A DNA stretch of 64,000 nucleotides, taken from assembly GCA_963704295.1 (NCBI GenBank), contig OY969884.1:434001-498000 (forward strand), given 5' to 3'. Below, in pieces: positions 16,442 to 25,147 of this stretch (the first letter of the stretch is position 1; each line of letters starts with the position of its first letter). Origin of the DNA: JACCVL01 sp963704295 (GTDB lineage: Bacteria; Actinomycetota; Actinomycetes; Propionibacteriales; Nocardioidaceae). The notes below the pieces were generated by a model, which saw nothing but the letters and a program-made list of their open reading frames with translations, ran no database searches and was not told where the DNA came from. The position numbers were made by a program, and so were the translations under genes.

Positions 16442-18015
16442 GTCGGACCGCCCGCCCCGGTACCGAGCACCCGCTCCCGCAGCGCGGCGCGCAGCACCTC
16501 GCGGTCGTCGAAGGGAAGCACGGTCCCTCCGACCTCCTGCCCGGTCTCGTGCCCTTTCCCGGCGACCACGACGGTGTCCCCCGGGCCCGCCACCGACACG
16601 ACCCGACGGACGGCGGCGGCCCGGTCCGGCTCTTCCACCAGCTCGGCGTGCGGACGCTCGGTGTCGACTCCGGCGAGCAGTTGGGCGCGGATCTCCGCGG
16701 GGTCCTCGGAGCGTGGGTTGTCGTCGGTGACCACCAGGACGTCCGCGAGCCTGCCGGCGACCCGGCCCATCAGCTGCCGCTTGCCCGGGTCTCGCTCCCC
16801 ACCGGCACCGAGGACCAGCAGCAGCCGGCCCCGGGTCGCCGGCCGCAACGCGTCGAGCACCGCCTGCACCGCATCGGGCTTGTGCGCGTAGTCGACGATG
16901 GCGACGAAGTCCTGCCCCTCGTCCACCGTCTCCATCCGGCCGGGCACGCCAGGGGTGGCACCGAGCCCCTCGGCGATGGCGGGCAGCGGCAGCCCGGCCT
17001 CGACGAGCGCGACGGCGGCCGCCAGGGCGTTGCGGACGTTGAAGGCCCCGGGCAGGAGCAGCCGGACCGCCTGTCGCCGGTCGTCCGGACCGACGATCGA
17101 GAACTCGCTGTGCCGCGGGCCGGTCGCGCCCGGTTCGGCCCGCCAGTCCGCGGGCACGGCCGGGTCGGCGCTGCAGGTGACGGCCGGTAGCCCTCGCTCC
17201 GCGGCCAGCTCGACCAGCCGCCGTCCCCACCGGTCCCCCACGTCGATCACCGCCCGCCGGCTGCGGTCCGGTGTGAAGAGGCTGGCCTTGGCGGCGAAGT
17301 AGTCCTCCTCGTCGGCGTGAAAGTCCAGGTGGTCACGGCCCAGGTTGAGGAAGACCGCCAGGTCGAACCCGACGCCGTCGACCCGCCCCTGCACCAGGGC
17401 GTGGCTGGACACCTCCATCGCGCAGGAGTCCACGCCCTGCTCCCGCATCACCGCGAGCAGCGCGTGCAGGTCGGGCGCCTCCGGCGTGGTCAGCCGAGAA
17501 GCGATCGGCCGGTCCCCGGCGCGGGCACCCGTCGTGCCGACGAGACCGGGACGACGACCGGCCGCTCGCAGAGCCGAGTCCAGCAGGTAGGTGACGGTCG
17601 TCTTCCCGTGCGTCCCGGTGACGCCGATGGTCAGCAGCTGTTCGTCCGGGCGCCCGTAGACGGCGGCGGCGAGTGCTCCCAGCACCGTCCGCGGCCGCGG
17701 CACCTCAAGCACCTGTGTCCGCATCCCCGACGAACGCAGCTGCGCGCTGCCGGCGGGGTCGGTCACGACCGCCACCGCCCCCGCCTCCAGCGCTCCCTGG
17801 GCGAACCGCGCGCCGTGGGTGCGCCGACCGGGCAGCGCGGCGTAGAGGTCACCAGGCCGCACGTCGGCCGACGCCTGGGTCAGACCGGTCACCTGCTCCG
17901 ACCCGCCCCCCGGGGACAGCCGCCCACCCCCGGGGACGAGGGCGGCCAGCTCACCCAGCGCGACTGCGCGCACCGCCAGCGGCCTGGCGTCCAGGGGGGC
18001 GGCCGGGCTGGTCAA
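16438..18015 (-). CDS. murE: UDP-N-acetylmuramoyl-L-alanyl-D-glutamate--2,6-diaminopimelate ligase
   Basis: Adds the third stem residue. P-loop GVTGTHGKTTVT (GTHGKTT at 134-140) and the substrate motif DNPRSEDP (432-439) are present; DNPR selects meso-diaminopimelate rather than lysine, so the wall should be the DAP type. LNLGRDHLDFH and VDYAHKPDAV are further family motifs. 525 residues, ATG at 18015. An 89-base gap separates it from ftsI, one of the few non-overlapping junctions of the cluster; no promoter is obvious there. Confidence 0.97.
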   Translation of the reverse strand: MTSPAAPLDARPLAVRAVALGELAALVPGGGRLSPGGGSEQVTGLTQASADVRPGDLYAALPGRRTHGARFAQGALEAGAVAVVTDPAGSAQLRSSGMRTQVLEVPRPRTVLGALAAAVYGRPDEQLLTIGVTGTHGKTTVTYLLDSALRAAGRRPGLVGTTGARAGDRPIASRLTTPEAPDLHALLAVMREQGVDSCAMEVSSHALVQGRVDGVGFDLAVFLNLGRDHLDFHADEEDYFAAKASLFTPDRSRRAVIDVGDRWGRRLVELAAERGLPAVTCSADPAVPADWRAEPGATGPRHSEFSIVGPDDRRQAVRLLLPGAFNVRNALAAAVALVEAGLPLPAIAEGLGATPGVPGRMETVDEGQDFVAIVDYAHKPDAVQAVLDALRPATRGRLLLVLGAGGERDPGKRQLMGRVAGRLADVLVVTDDNPRSEDPAEIRAQLLAGVDTERPHAELVEEPDRAAAVRRVVSVAGPGDTVVVAGKGHETGQEVGGTVLPFDDREVLRAALRERVLGTGAGGPT

Positions 18016-18104
18016 CGCAGAACTCCGGGGGATTCGGGGCCGGGAGAACGAGGTGGCGGGCCGGGTGCCGCGACACCGGTCGGTCGGCCTGGCACGCTAC
18101 CGGG

Positions 18105-19868
18105 TCACCACGTGGTCGGGATGCGCGGCGCGGGCTCCCCGGTCGGAGCCACCGCGTAGCGCTGCAGCGCGTAGGTCATCACGTCGTGGAAGACCGGGCC
18201 ACCGCCCGACCCACCGCCGAATCCGGACGCGGGGTCGTCGAGCACGATGTACATGGAGAACATCGGGTCGTCCGCCGGGGCCATGCCGGCGAACGAGATG
18301 ACCGTGGCGTTGTCGTCGTACCCGCCCGCCTCGGTGACCCGCTGCGCCGTGCCGGTCTTGCCGCCGACCCGGTAGCCGGGAATCGCCGCACCGGGCGCGG
18401 TCCCGTCGGGAGCGGTCACCGACTCCATCATCCGCTGCACCTGTTCGGCCGTTCGGACCGAGACCACGCGGTGCCGCTCGGGTGGGTCCGCCGGTATGAG
18501 GTCACCGTCCGCCTCGACACCGCCGAGCACGACGGACGGTGCGACGTAGACCCCGTCGTTGGCGATCGCGTTGACGGCCGCGGCCATCTGCACGGCGGTC
18601 ACCGAGAGTCCCTGCCCAAAAAGGATGTTGGCCCGCCCGATGTCCGACCATGTGCTCGCGGGCGCCAGGATGCCCCGCGACTCACCCGGCAGGCCGAGCC
18701 CGGTCTCAGCGCCGAGGCCGAAGTCCCGCAGATAGTCCTCCAGCCGGGGCGCCGGGAAGCCGCGGGCCGCCGTGATGGTGCCGAGGTTCGACGACTGGGC
18801 GATGACGCCGGTGGCGGTCAACCGCAGCGGGCCGTGGGTCCACCAGTCGTGCACCGTGTAACCGTCGAACATCAGGGTGCTGGGGACTCGCAGCCGGGTA
18901 CGCGGGGTTACGTGGCCCTGGTCGAGCAGCGCGGCGAACGTCATCAGCTTCTGGACGCTGCCGGGTTCGTAGACGTTCTGCACCGCCCGGCTGCCCCGGT
19001 CCATCGCCGGCACTGCCTGGGGCCGGTTCGGGTCGACGGTCGGCCACTCGGCGAGCGAGAGCACCTGACCGCTCCGGACGTGGGTGACCACGACAGTCCC
19101 GCTGCGCGCACCGGTCTCCCGGATGGCCTGCTGCAACCGGCGCTGCGCGTACCACTGCAGGTCCCGGTCCAACGTGAGCGCGAGGCCGGTCCCCTGCTCC
19201 GGCTCGTCCACGCTGCTCGGCGTCAACGGGATCTGGGCGCCGTTGGCGGCGACCATGTAGGTCTCGGAGCCGTCGGTCCCATTCAGCGACTCGTCCGCCA
19301 CGGACTCCAACCCGGCGATGCCCTCGCCGTCGATGTTGAGGAAGCCGAGCACGTTGCCGGCGACGTCACCGGCCGGATAGGTGCGGAACGGGTCGCGCTG
19401 GGTGAACACCCCGGTGACCCCGTCGCGGGACAGGATGCGCAGCGCCCGCTCGGCGCGCCACACCGGAACCTGACGCTCCAGCCAGACGAACCGGGTGTCC
19501 GGCGTCCGCAGGGCCTCGACGGTGCTGAAGTAGTCCAGGCCGACTTCCTGAGTCAGCACCGCGGCGATCGCGGGCGCGTCAGCGGCGGTCATCGTCGGGT
19601 CGGCGGTGAGCGCGACGCCATCGACGCTGTTGGCGAGCTCCTCACCGTCCCGGTCGCGGATGACGCCGCGCTCGGCGTGCAGCTCGACGGTGCGGGTGTT
19701 CTCGTCGGCCGCCATGGCGGCGTACGCCGAGGCGTCCACACCCTGCAGCTGCACCAGCCGGGCGGCGAACATCGACAGGCAGAAGGCGGTGAGCAAGAAC
19801 ACGAACCGGATCCGGACCTGCATCCGTCGGGCACGGCGGTCGGCCGCGTCACCGGAGCGCCGGGTCAT
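18105..19868 (-). CDS. ftsI: FtsI/PBP3, septal transpeptidase
   Basis: Class B penicillin-binding protein that crosslinks septal peptidoglycan. One N-terminal membrane helix (about residues 20-40), a PBP dimer domain with AERGVIRDRDG (66-75), then the transpeptidase domain: the active serine in EPGSVQKL (Ser304, SxxK), SSN at 359-361 and KTGT at 504-507. 587 residues. The ATG at 19868 overlaps the ftsL stop (ATGA). The partner FtsW lies downstream in the same cluster. Confidence 0.97.
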   Translation of the reverse strand: MTRRSGDAADRRARRMQVRIRFVFLLTAFCLSMFAARLVQLQGVDASAYAAMAADENTRTVELHAERGVIRDRDGEELANSVDGVALTADPTMTAADAPAIAAVLTQEVGLDYFSTVEALRTPDTRFVWLERQVPVWRAERALRILSRDGVTGVFTQRDPFRTYPAGDVAGNVLGFLNIDGEGIAGLESVADESLNGTDGSETYMVAANGAQIPLTPSSVDEPEQGTGLALTLDRDLQWYAQRRLQQAIRETGARSGTVVVTHVRSGQVLSLAEWPTVDPNRPQAVPAMDRGSRAVQNVYEPGSVQKLMTFAALLDQGHVTPRTRLRVPSTLMFDGYTVHDWWTHGPLRLTATGVIAQSSNLGTITAARGFPAPRLEDYLRDFGLGAETGLGLPGESRGILAPASTWSDIGRANILFGQGLSVTAVQMAAAVNAIANDGVYVAPSVVLGGVEADGDLIPADPPERHRVVSVRTAEQVQRMMESVTAPDGTAPGAAIPGYRVGGKTGTAQRVTEAGGYDDNATVISFAGMAPADDPMFSMYIVLDDPASGFGGGSGGGPVFHDVMTYALQRYAVAPTGEPAPRIPTTW

Positions 19869-20569
19869 CCGCGGCCGCCGCTGGTGGTTCCGCCGCCGGG
19901 ACCGCCGTTCTGGTTGCCGCCGTTCTGGTTGCCGCCGTTCTGATTGCCGCCGTTCTGATTGCCGCCGTTCTGATTGCCGCCGTTCTGATTGCCGCCGTTC
20001 TGGTTGCCGCCGTTCTGATTGCCGTTGTTCTGATTGCCGCCGTTCTGATTGCCGCCGTTCTGATTGCCGCCGTTCTGCGCCTCGGACTCGTCCGGCGCGG
20101 GAGCGGGCGGCGGCGGCACCAGCTGTGGGCCGGTGCCGGCCACGGCCGGCGCGGGTTCACCGAGCACCTTCCCGTCCGACAGCCGCAGGAAAACCGGCGC
20201 TGCCATCTGCACCATGCCGAGCCGGGTGGCCTCCTCGGCCAGCCGGTCCGGTGAGCGCAGCTTCTCCACCTGGAGGTCGAGCACCTGGCGGCGGATGCTC
20301 AGCGCCGCGGCCTCGTCGCGCAGCTCGTCGAGCGTGAACGCCGAGCGTTGCATCGCCGTGTTCAACACCAGCAGCCCGACCAGCCCGGCAGCCAGCACCA
20401 GCACGAGCAGGACGACGAAGGCGTTGCCGCGCGGCTCCGGGTCGTGCTCCGGAACGGCCCGCAACCGGGAGCGTACGGGCGGCCGAGCCGGTGGGCGGAG
20501 CCGCGGGTTGGTCCGCGCCGACGTCGCTCGGGACCGCGTCGGACGGGCCACCGGGCCGGGGCTGCTCAT
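19865..20569 (-). CDS. ftsL: FtsL-like septum protein with Asn/Gln/Gly repeat tail
   Basis: A 234-residue bitopic protein in the ftsL position between rsmH and ftsI. A basic Pro/Arg-rich cytoplasmic stretch (about 1-50) leads to one membrane helix (NAFVVLLVLVLAAGLVGLLVLN) and a coiled coil (FTLDELRDEAAALSIRRQVLDLQVEKLRSPDRLAEEATRLGM), ending in the usual VFLRLSDGKVLGEP. The tail after residue about 160 is unusual: Pro-rich, then about twelve copies of the pentapeptide GGNQN. By topology this tail is outside the membrane. The ATG at 20569 overlaps the rsmH stop. Confidence 0.9.
   Translation of the reverse strand: MSSPGPVARPTRSRATSARTNPRLRPPARPPVRSRLRAVPEHDPEPRGNAFVVLLVLVLAAGLVGLLVLNTAMQRSAFTLDELRDEAAALSIRRQVLDLQVEKLRSPDRLAEEATRLGMVQMAAPVFLRLSDGKVLGEPAPAVAGTGPQLVPPPPAPAPDESEAQNGGNQNGGNQNGGNQNNGNQNGGNQNGGNQNGGNQNGGNQNGGNQNGGNQNGGNQNGGPGGGTTSGGRG
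19903..20077 (-). repeat. 15-bp tandem repeat coding for (GGNQN)n in FtsL
   Basis: About twelve copies of gttctgattgccgcc or gttctggttgccgcc on the plus strand. One unit differs (NNGNQ). Third-base variation is limited to two forms, pointing to recent expansion, so copy number may differ between strains. It is an in-frame coding repeat without unique spacers, not a CRISPR array. Confidence 0.95.
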
Positions 20570-21514
20570 GCCACTGCCCGGACGCGTTCCGCGGCCCGCA
20601 GCCGTACCGACCTGGCCCGGGCGTTGGCCTCGATCTCGGCCGCCGACGCCCGCTCCGCACCGCGGGTGAGCAGCCTCAGCTCGGGGCGACGCTCCTCCGG
20701 GACGACCGGGAAGTCGTCGGGGACGTCGGCGCGGGACCGGGCGGCGAGCTCCTGCTTGACGATCCGGTCCTCGAGCGAGTGGTAGGCCAGCACGACCACT
20801 CGTCCGTGCACGACCGTGACGTCGACGGCCGCCGGCAGTGCGACCCGCAGCACGGCCAGCTCGTCGTTGACCGCGATCCGCAACGCCTGGAAGGTGCGCT
20901 TGGCGGGATGTCCACCGGTACGCCGGGTGGCTGCGGGCACCGCGTCGCGCACCAGGTCCACGAGCCGGCGCGCTGGTCGTGAACGGCCGCTCGACGCGAG
21001 CTCGCACCACGGCCCGGGCGATGCGGTGCGCGAACCGCTCTTCGCCGTACGTGCGGAGGATCCGGGCGAGCTCCCGCTCGTCCGCGGAGTTCAGCAGGTC
21101 CGCCGCGGTCGACCCGCGCGTGGGGTCCATCCGCATGTCCAGCGGTGCGTCGGAGGCGTAGGCGAAACCCCGGTCGGTCCGGTCCAGCTGAACCGACGAG
21201 ACGCCGAGGTCGAACAGCACCGCGTTGACGCCGCCCTGCTCGGCGACGGCATCGCTGATGCCGTCGTAGACGGTCTGGACCAGCGTCACCCGGTCGCCGA
21301 AACGGGCCAGCCGCTGCCGGGACAGCGTCAGCGCCTCGGGGTCCCGGTCCAGCCCGATGACGCGCGCGTTCGGGCACCGGTCCAGCACCGCCTCGGTGTG
21401 TCCCCCGAGGCCGATCGTCGCGTCCACGAAGAGGGCGCTCGGCCCCGCCAGCGCCGGGGACAGCAACTCGACCACCCGATCGAGCAGCACGGGGAGGTGG
21501 GCGGGTGCGGTCAT
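20566..21514 (-). pseudogene. rsmH: 16S rRNA m4C1402 methyltransferase RsmH, frame interrupted
   Basis: N(4)-cytosine methyltransferase of 16S rRNA, always next to mraZ. The 5' frame from ATG 21514 gives HLPVLLDRVVELL, the SAM loop ATIGLGGHTEAVL, LFDLGVSSVQLD and FAYASDAPLDMRMD. At about 20965-20974 the reading moves by one base: the continuation LVDLVRDAVPAATRRTGGHPAKRTFQALRIAVNDEL (key part GGHPAKRTFQALRI) is in another frame, ending with TGA at 20566. Removing one C from the GCGCCGG run restores FTTSARLVDLV with the normal length. I read this as sequence error or a recent frameshift in a gene that is otherwise intact (about 315 residues). Confidence 0.9.
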
Positions 21515-21526
21515 GAGTCCGGCGGC

Positions 21527-21742
21527 TCAGCCGGCCAGCCGGGCGAAGGCCACGATCGCCAGCGCCGTCACCGTCGAGGCCACGCAGGAGAAGGCCATCA
21601 CGTAGACCCCGTCCCGCAGATCCTCGCGGATCCGACGAGCGGGACCCCTGACCGCCGACCCGTCTGGGCCGGGCTCGCCGGTCGGCTGCGCCGGACGGCG
21701 CCGCACCTCCGGCCTCACGACCTCGGTGTGTACTGCTCCCAC
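21527..21742 (-). CDS. Small single-pass membrane protein between mraZ and rsmH
   Basis: A 71-residue ORF from GTG 21742, which has GGTGAGGGG close upstream; the frame is also open from ATG 21781. The N-terminal half is Arg/Pro-rich (VRRRPAQPTGEPGPDG) and the C-terminus is one membrane helix (VYVMAFSCVASTVTALAIVAFARLAG, in part). It lies 12 bases before rsmH on the same strand. I do not recognise a family. Topology suggests a cytoplasmic basic head and a tail anchor; a divisome accessory role is a guess from position only. Confidence 0.5.
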   Translation of the reverse strand: MGAVHTEVVRPEVRRRPAQPTGEPGPDGSAVRGPARRIREDLRDGVYVMAFSCVASTVTALAIVAFARLAG

Positions 21743-21952
21743 GTCCCGACCCCTCACCCTCGACCCGCCGTCGTGGCGCATTGTTTGCTGTTCGCTCGTG
21801 TCCTCGGTCAGTTCCGTCTGCGCGGTATTCGTGGGACCAGGTCTTCGCCCGCCACTCGGTCGCCGCCTGGCGCCGGGGAAGGGACGCCAGCAGGCGGGGA
21901 GGGCGAAGGCCTCGCACCACGACCGTCCGGTTTCGGCACGGCCGGGTCAGCC

Positions 21953-22384
21953 TCAGATCACGCCCGGGACCACCTCCTCCTCCATCTCGGAGAAGACCTG
22001 CTCCTGCTCGGCCATGAACCGTTCCCAGGCGACCGAGTCCCAGATCTCGATCCGGGCGTTGGCGCCGATGACGGCGCAGTCGCGCTGCAGGTTGGCGTAG
22101 GCCCGCAAGGCGGGCGGGATGGTCACCCGGCCCTGCTTGTCGGGCACCTCCTCGGCGGTGCTCGAGTAGAAGACCCGGGAGAAGTCCCGGGTGCGCTTGT
22201 CGGTCACCGACGTCTCGGCGAGCTTGTGGGTGGTGCGGGTGAAGTCCTCGGGACGGAAGACGTACAGGCAGCGGTCCTGGCCCTTCGTCATGACCAACCC
22301 CTCCCTGAGCTCCTCGCGGAACTTGGCCGGCAAGGTGAGCCGGCCCTTGTCGTCGAGGCGAGGGGTGTGTGTGCCGAAGAACAC
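21953..22384 (-). CDS. mraZ: Transcriptional regulator MraZ
   Basis: AbrB-like DNA-binding protein that represses its own operon. Two MraZ half-domains are visible: RLDDKGRLTLPAKFRE (near residue 9) and EVPDKQGRVTIPPALRAYA (near residue 78), each with the DxxGR DNA-contact motif. The GTG at 22384 (VFFGTHTPRLD) is chosen since GAGGAGG lies a few bases upstream; the frame runs to 22423 over the operator. 143 residues is the normal length. First gene of the dcw cluster. Confidence 0.96.
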   Translation of the reverse strand: MFFGTHTPRLDDKGRLTLPAKFREELREGLVMTKGQDRCLYVFRPEDFTRTTHKLAETSVTDKRTRDFSRVFYSSTAEEVPDKQGRVTIPPALRAYANLQRDCAVIGANARIEIWDSVAWERFMAEQEQVFSEMEEEVVPGVI

Positions 22385-22402
22385 CGCACCACCTCCTCGG
22401 AC

Positions 22403-22449
22403 CCGTCCTCCACTTTCCCCCACTCTACCCCACTGTCCCCCACCGTCAA
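22403..22449 (-). promoter_or_regulatory. mraZ promoter overlapped by four MraZ boxes
   Basis: On the minus strand TTGACG (22449-22444) and TAGAGT (22427-22422) are separated by 16 bases, a good housekeeping promoter. Superimposed are four GTGG repeats at exact 10-base spacing (beginning 22443, 22433, 22423 and 22413), three of the form GTGGGG and the last GTGGAG. MraZ of E. coli and mycoplasmas binds TGGG/GTGGG direct repeats with about 10-base phasing, so autorepression is the straightforward reading. The rest of 22385-22768 is the divergent intergenic region to moxR; I see no gene in it. Confidence 0.85.
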
Positions 22450-22768
22450 CCGAATCGCCGCTGATCTGAGCGGCGGTCTCGGCTGTTTCCTGTCGTCGTC
22501 GGGGCTCCTCCCGGGCCTACGCCCGGCGCGGCTGACCTGCCGTTCTCGACACGTTGGGGTCGTGTCCGCGCTCAGGGTGGGGCGAAGTGGGGGACCGGTG
22601 ACCGGACGGATACCGGATCGTTGTCAGAGTCGGGGGCGGACCCGAGCGGGGCCGTGTGAGGATGCGGACGGCGGCGGCCCCGCCGGGGAAACCGGCACCG
22701 GACTTGTGTCCGGCGCCTAGGCTCGACACGTCACGGCGAGGGCGGCACCCCGCCACCGAGGAGGTCCG

Positions 22769-23812
<1,044 letters not shown>

Positions 23813-23815
23813 CCG

Positions 23816-25147
23816 GTGCGCGAGGCCCTGGCCGCACTGACCACCCGCGGACGCGCCTTCCTGGCCGCCGGTGCCGCCACCGGCCTGTGCGCGATCGTCC
23901 TCGGGTACGACGCGCTCCTCCGGGTCGGCGTGCTGGCCGCGGCAGTCCCGGTGCTCACCGCGGTCATCGTCAGCAAGGCGCGCTACCGACTGCGCGCAGA
24001 CCGCTCGGTCACCCCCGGACGGGTCGCGGTCGGCGAGCCCGCCACCGTGACCCTGCGGCTGGCGAACGAGGGCCGGATGCCGACCGGACTGATGCTGCTC
24101 GAGGACCGCGTCCCGTACGCCCTCGGGACCAGGCCACGGTTCGTGGTCGACCACATGGGCCGGCGCTGGTCCCGTGAGCTGACCTACCCGGTCCGCTCCG
24201 ACGGCCGCGGCCACTTCGAGGTCGGGCCGTTGTCGATCCGTGTCACCGATCCGTTCGGCATGATCGAGCTGGTCCGCACCTTCACCGCGACGAACCGGCT
24301 GGTCGTCACCCCGGCCGTGCACCGGCTACCCGCGCTGGCGGCCACCAGTGAGTGGGTCGGCACCGGCGACCGGCGCCCTCGTGCCTACACGGCCGGCAGC
24401 GCCGAGGACGTGACGGTGCGCGAGTACCGCCGCGGCGACGACCTGCGCCGGGTGCACTGGCGCAGCACCGCCCGCACCGGTGAGCTGATGGTGCGCCGGG
24501 AGGAGCAGCCCTGGCAGAGCCGGGCCACCGTGCTGTTGGACGGCCGCCGGCTGGCGCACGAGGGGCAGGGCCCCGGGTCGACCCTGGAGTGGGCGGTGTC
24601 GGCCGCGGCCAGTGTGTCAGTGCACCTGGCCCGGGCCGGCTGCGCGGTCCGGCTGCTGACCGACCACCCCGACATCGAGGCCTCGACGTGGCACGACCAC
24701 ACGCTCACCCCGGAGGCGCAGAGCGGGCCGGTGCTGGACCAGCTCGCCGCCCTGACGCCTTCGACCCAGGTGCGCCTGGCCGATGCGGCGCAGGCGGTCA
24801 GCCGCCAGCCCGGCCTGCTGGTGGCGGTGCTGGGCCGGCTGCAGTCGATGGACGTGCCGGAGCTGTGCCGGGCGCTGCCCCCCGGCACCCGCGGTCTGGC
24901 CCTGCTGATCGACACCGAGGCCTGGAGCGCGGCCACCGGGGCGAGGCCGGAGACTGCCGATCGCGAGATCGCCAGACACCGGGCGCTGCTCGGGGCCGCC
25001 GGCTGGACGGTGGCGACCGCGGGCCCGGGTGAGCCGGTACCGCAGGTGTGGCAGCGGTTGGGTGCACAGCTGCACAGCCGGGGTCGCGGACAGTGGTCCG
25101 GCGCGGCGGCGGTGTCCGAGCGCGACCCGGTGGCGGGCGCCGGATGA
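23816..25147 (+). CDS. DUF58 domain-containing membrane protein
   Basis: A 443-residue protein with two N-terminal membrane helices (about residues 15-50), an extracellular or periplasmic-type beta domain (VTPGRVAVGEPATVTLRLANEGRMPTGLMLLED, in part) and the DUF58 core with the signature REYRRGDDLRRVHWRSTARTGELMVRREEQ (key: GDDLRRVHWR). DUF58 proteins are adapters related to VWA domains and are co-encoded with MoxR ATPases. Biochemical role unknown. GTG start at 23816; its stop overlaps tgpA (ATGA). Confidence 0.92.
   Translation: MREALAALTTRGRAFLAAGAATGLCAIVLGYDALLRVGVLAAAVPVLTAVIVSKARYRLRADRSVTPGRVAVGEPATVTLRLANEGRMPTGLMLLEDRVPYALGTRPRFVVDHMGRRWSRELTYPVRSDGRGHFEVGPLSIRVTDPFGMIELVRTFTATNRLVVTPAVHRLPALAATSEWVGTGDRRPRAYTAGSAEDVTVREYRRGDDLRRVHWRSTARTGELMVRREEQPWQSRATVLLDGRRLAHEGQGPGSTLEWAVSAAASVSVHLARAGCAVRLLTDHPDIEASTWHDHTLTPEAQSGPVLDQLAALTPSTQVRLADAAQAVSRQPGLLVAVLGRLQSMDVPELCRALPPGTRGLALLIDTEAWSAATGARPETADREIARHRALLGAAGWTVATAGPGEPVPQVWQRLGAQLHSRGRGQWSGAAAVSERDPVAGAG

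Noticed and set aside
19903..20077. CRISPR array
   Set aside because: Fifteen-base units follow directly with no unique spacers and code for a peptide repeat in ftsL.
20566..21514. Programmed frameshift in rsmH
   Set aside because: No slippery run with downstream structure is evident and two other genes show the same single-base break, which suits sequence error better.
22517..22756. 79-codon minus-strand ORF upstream of mraZ
   Set aside because: No ribosome binding site, no motif, lies over the moxR promoter region.
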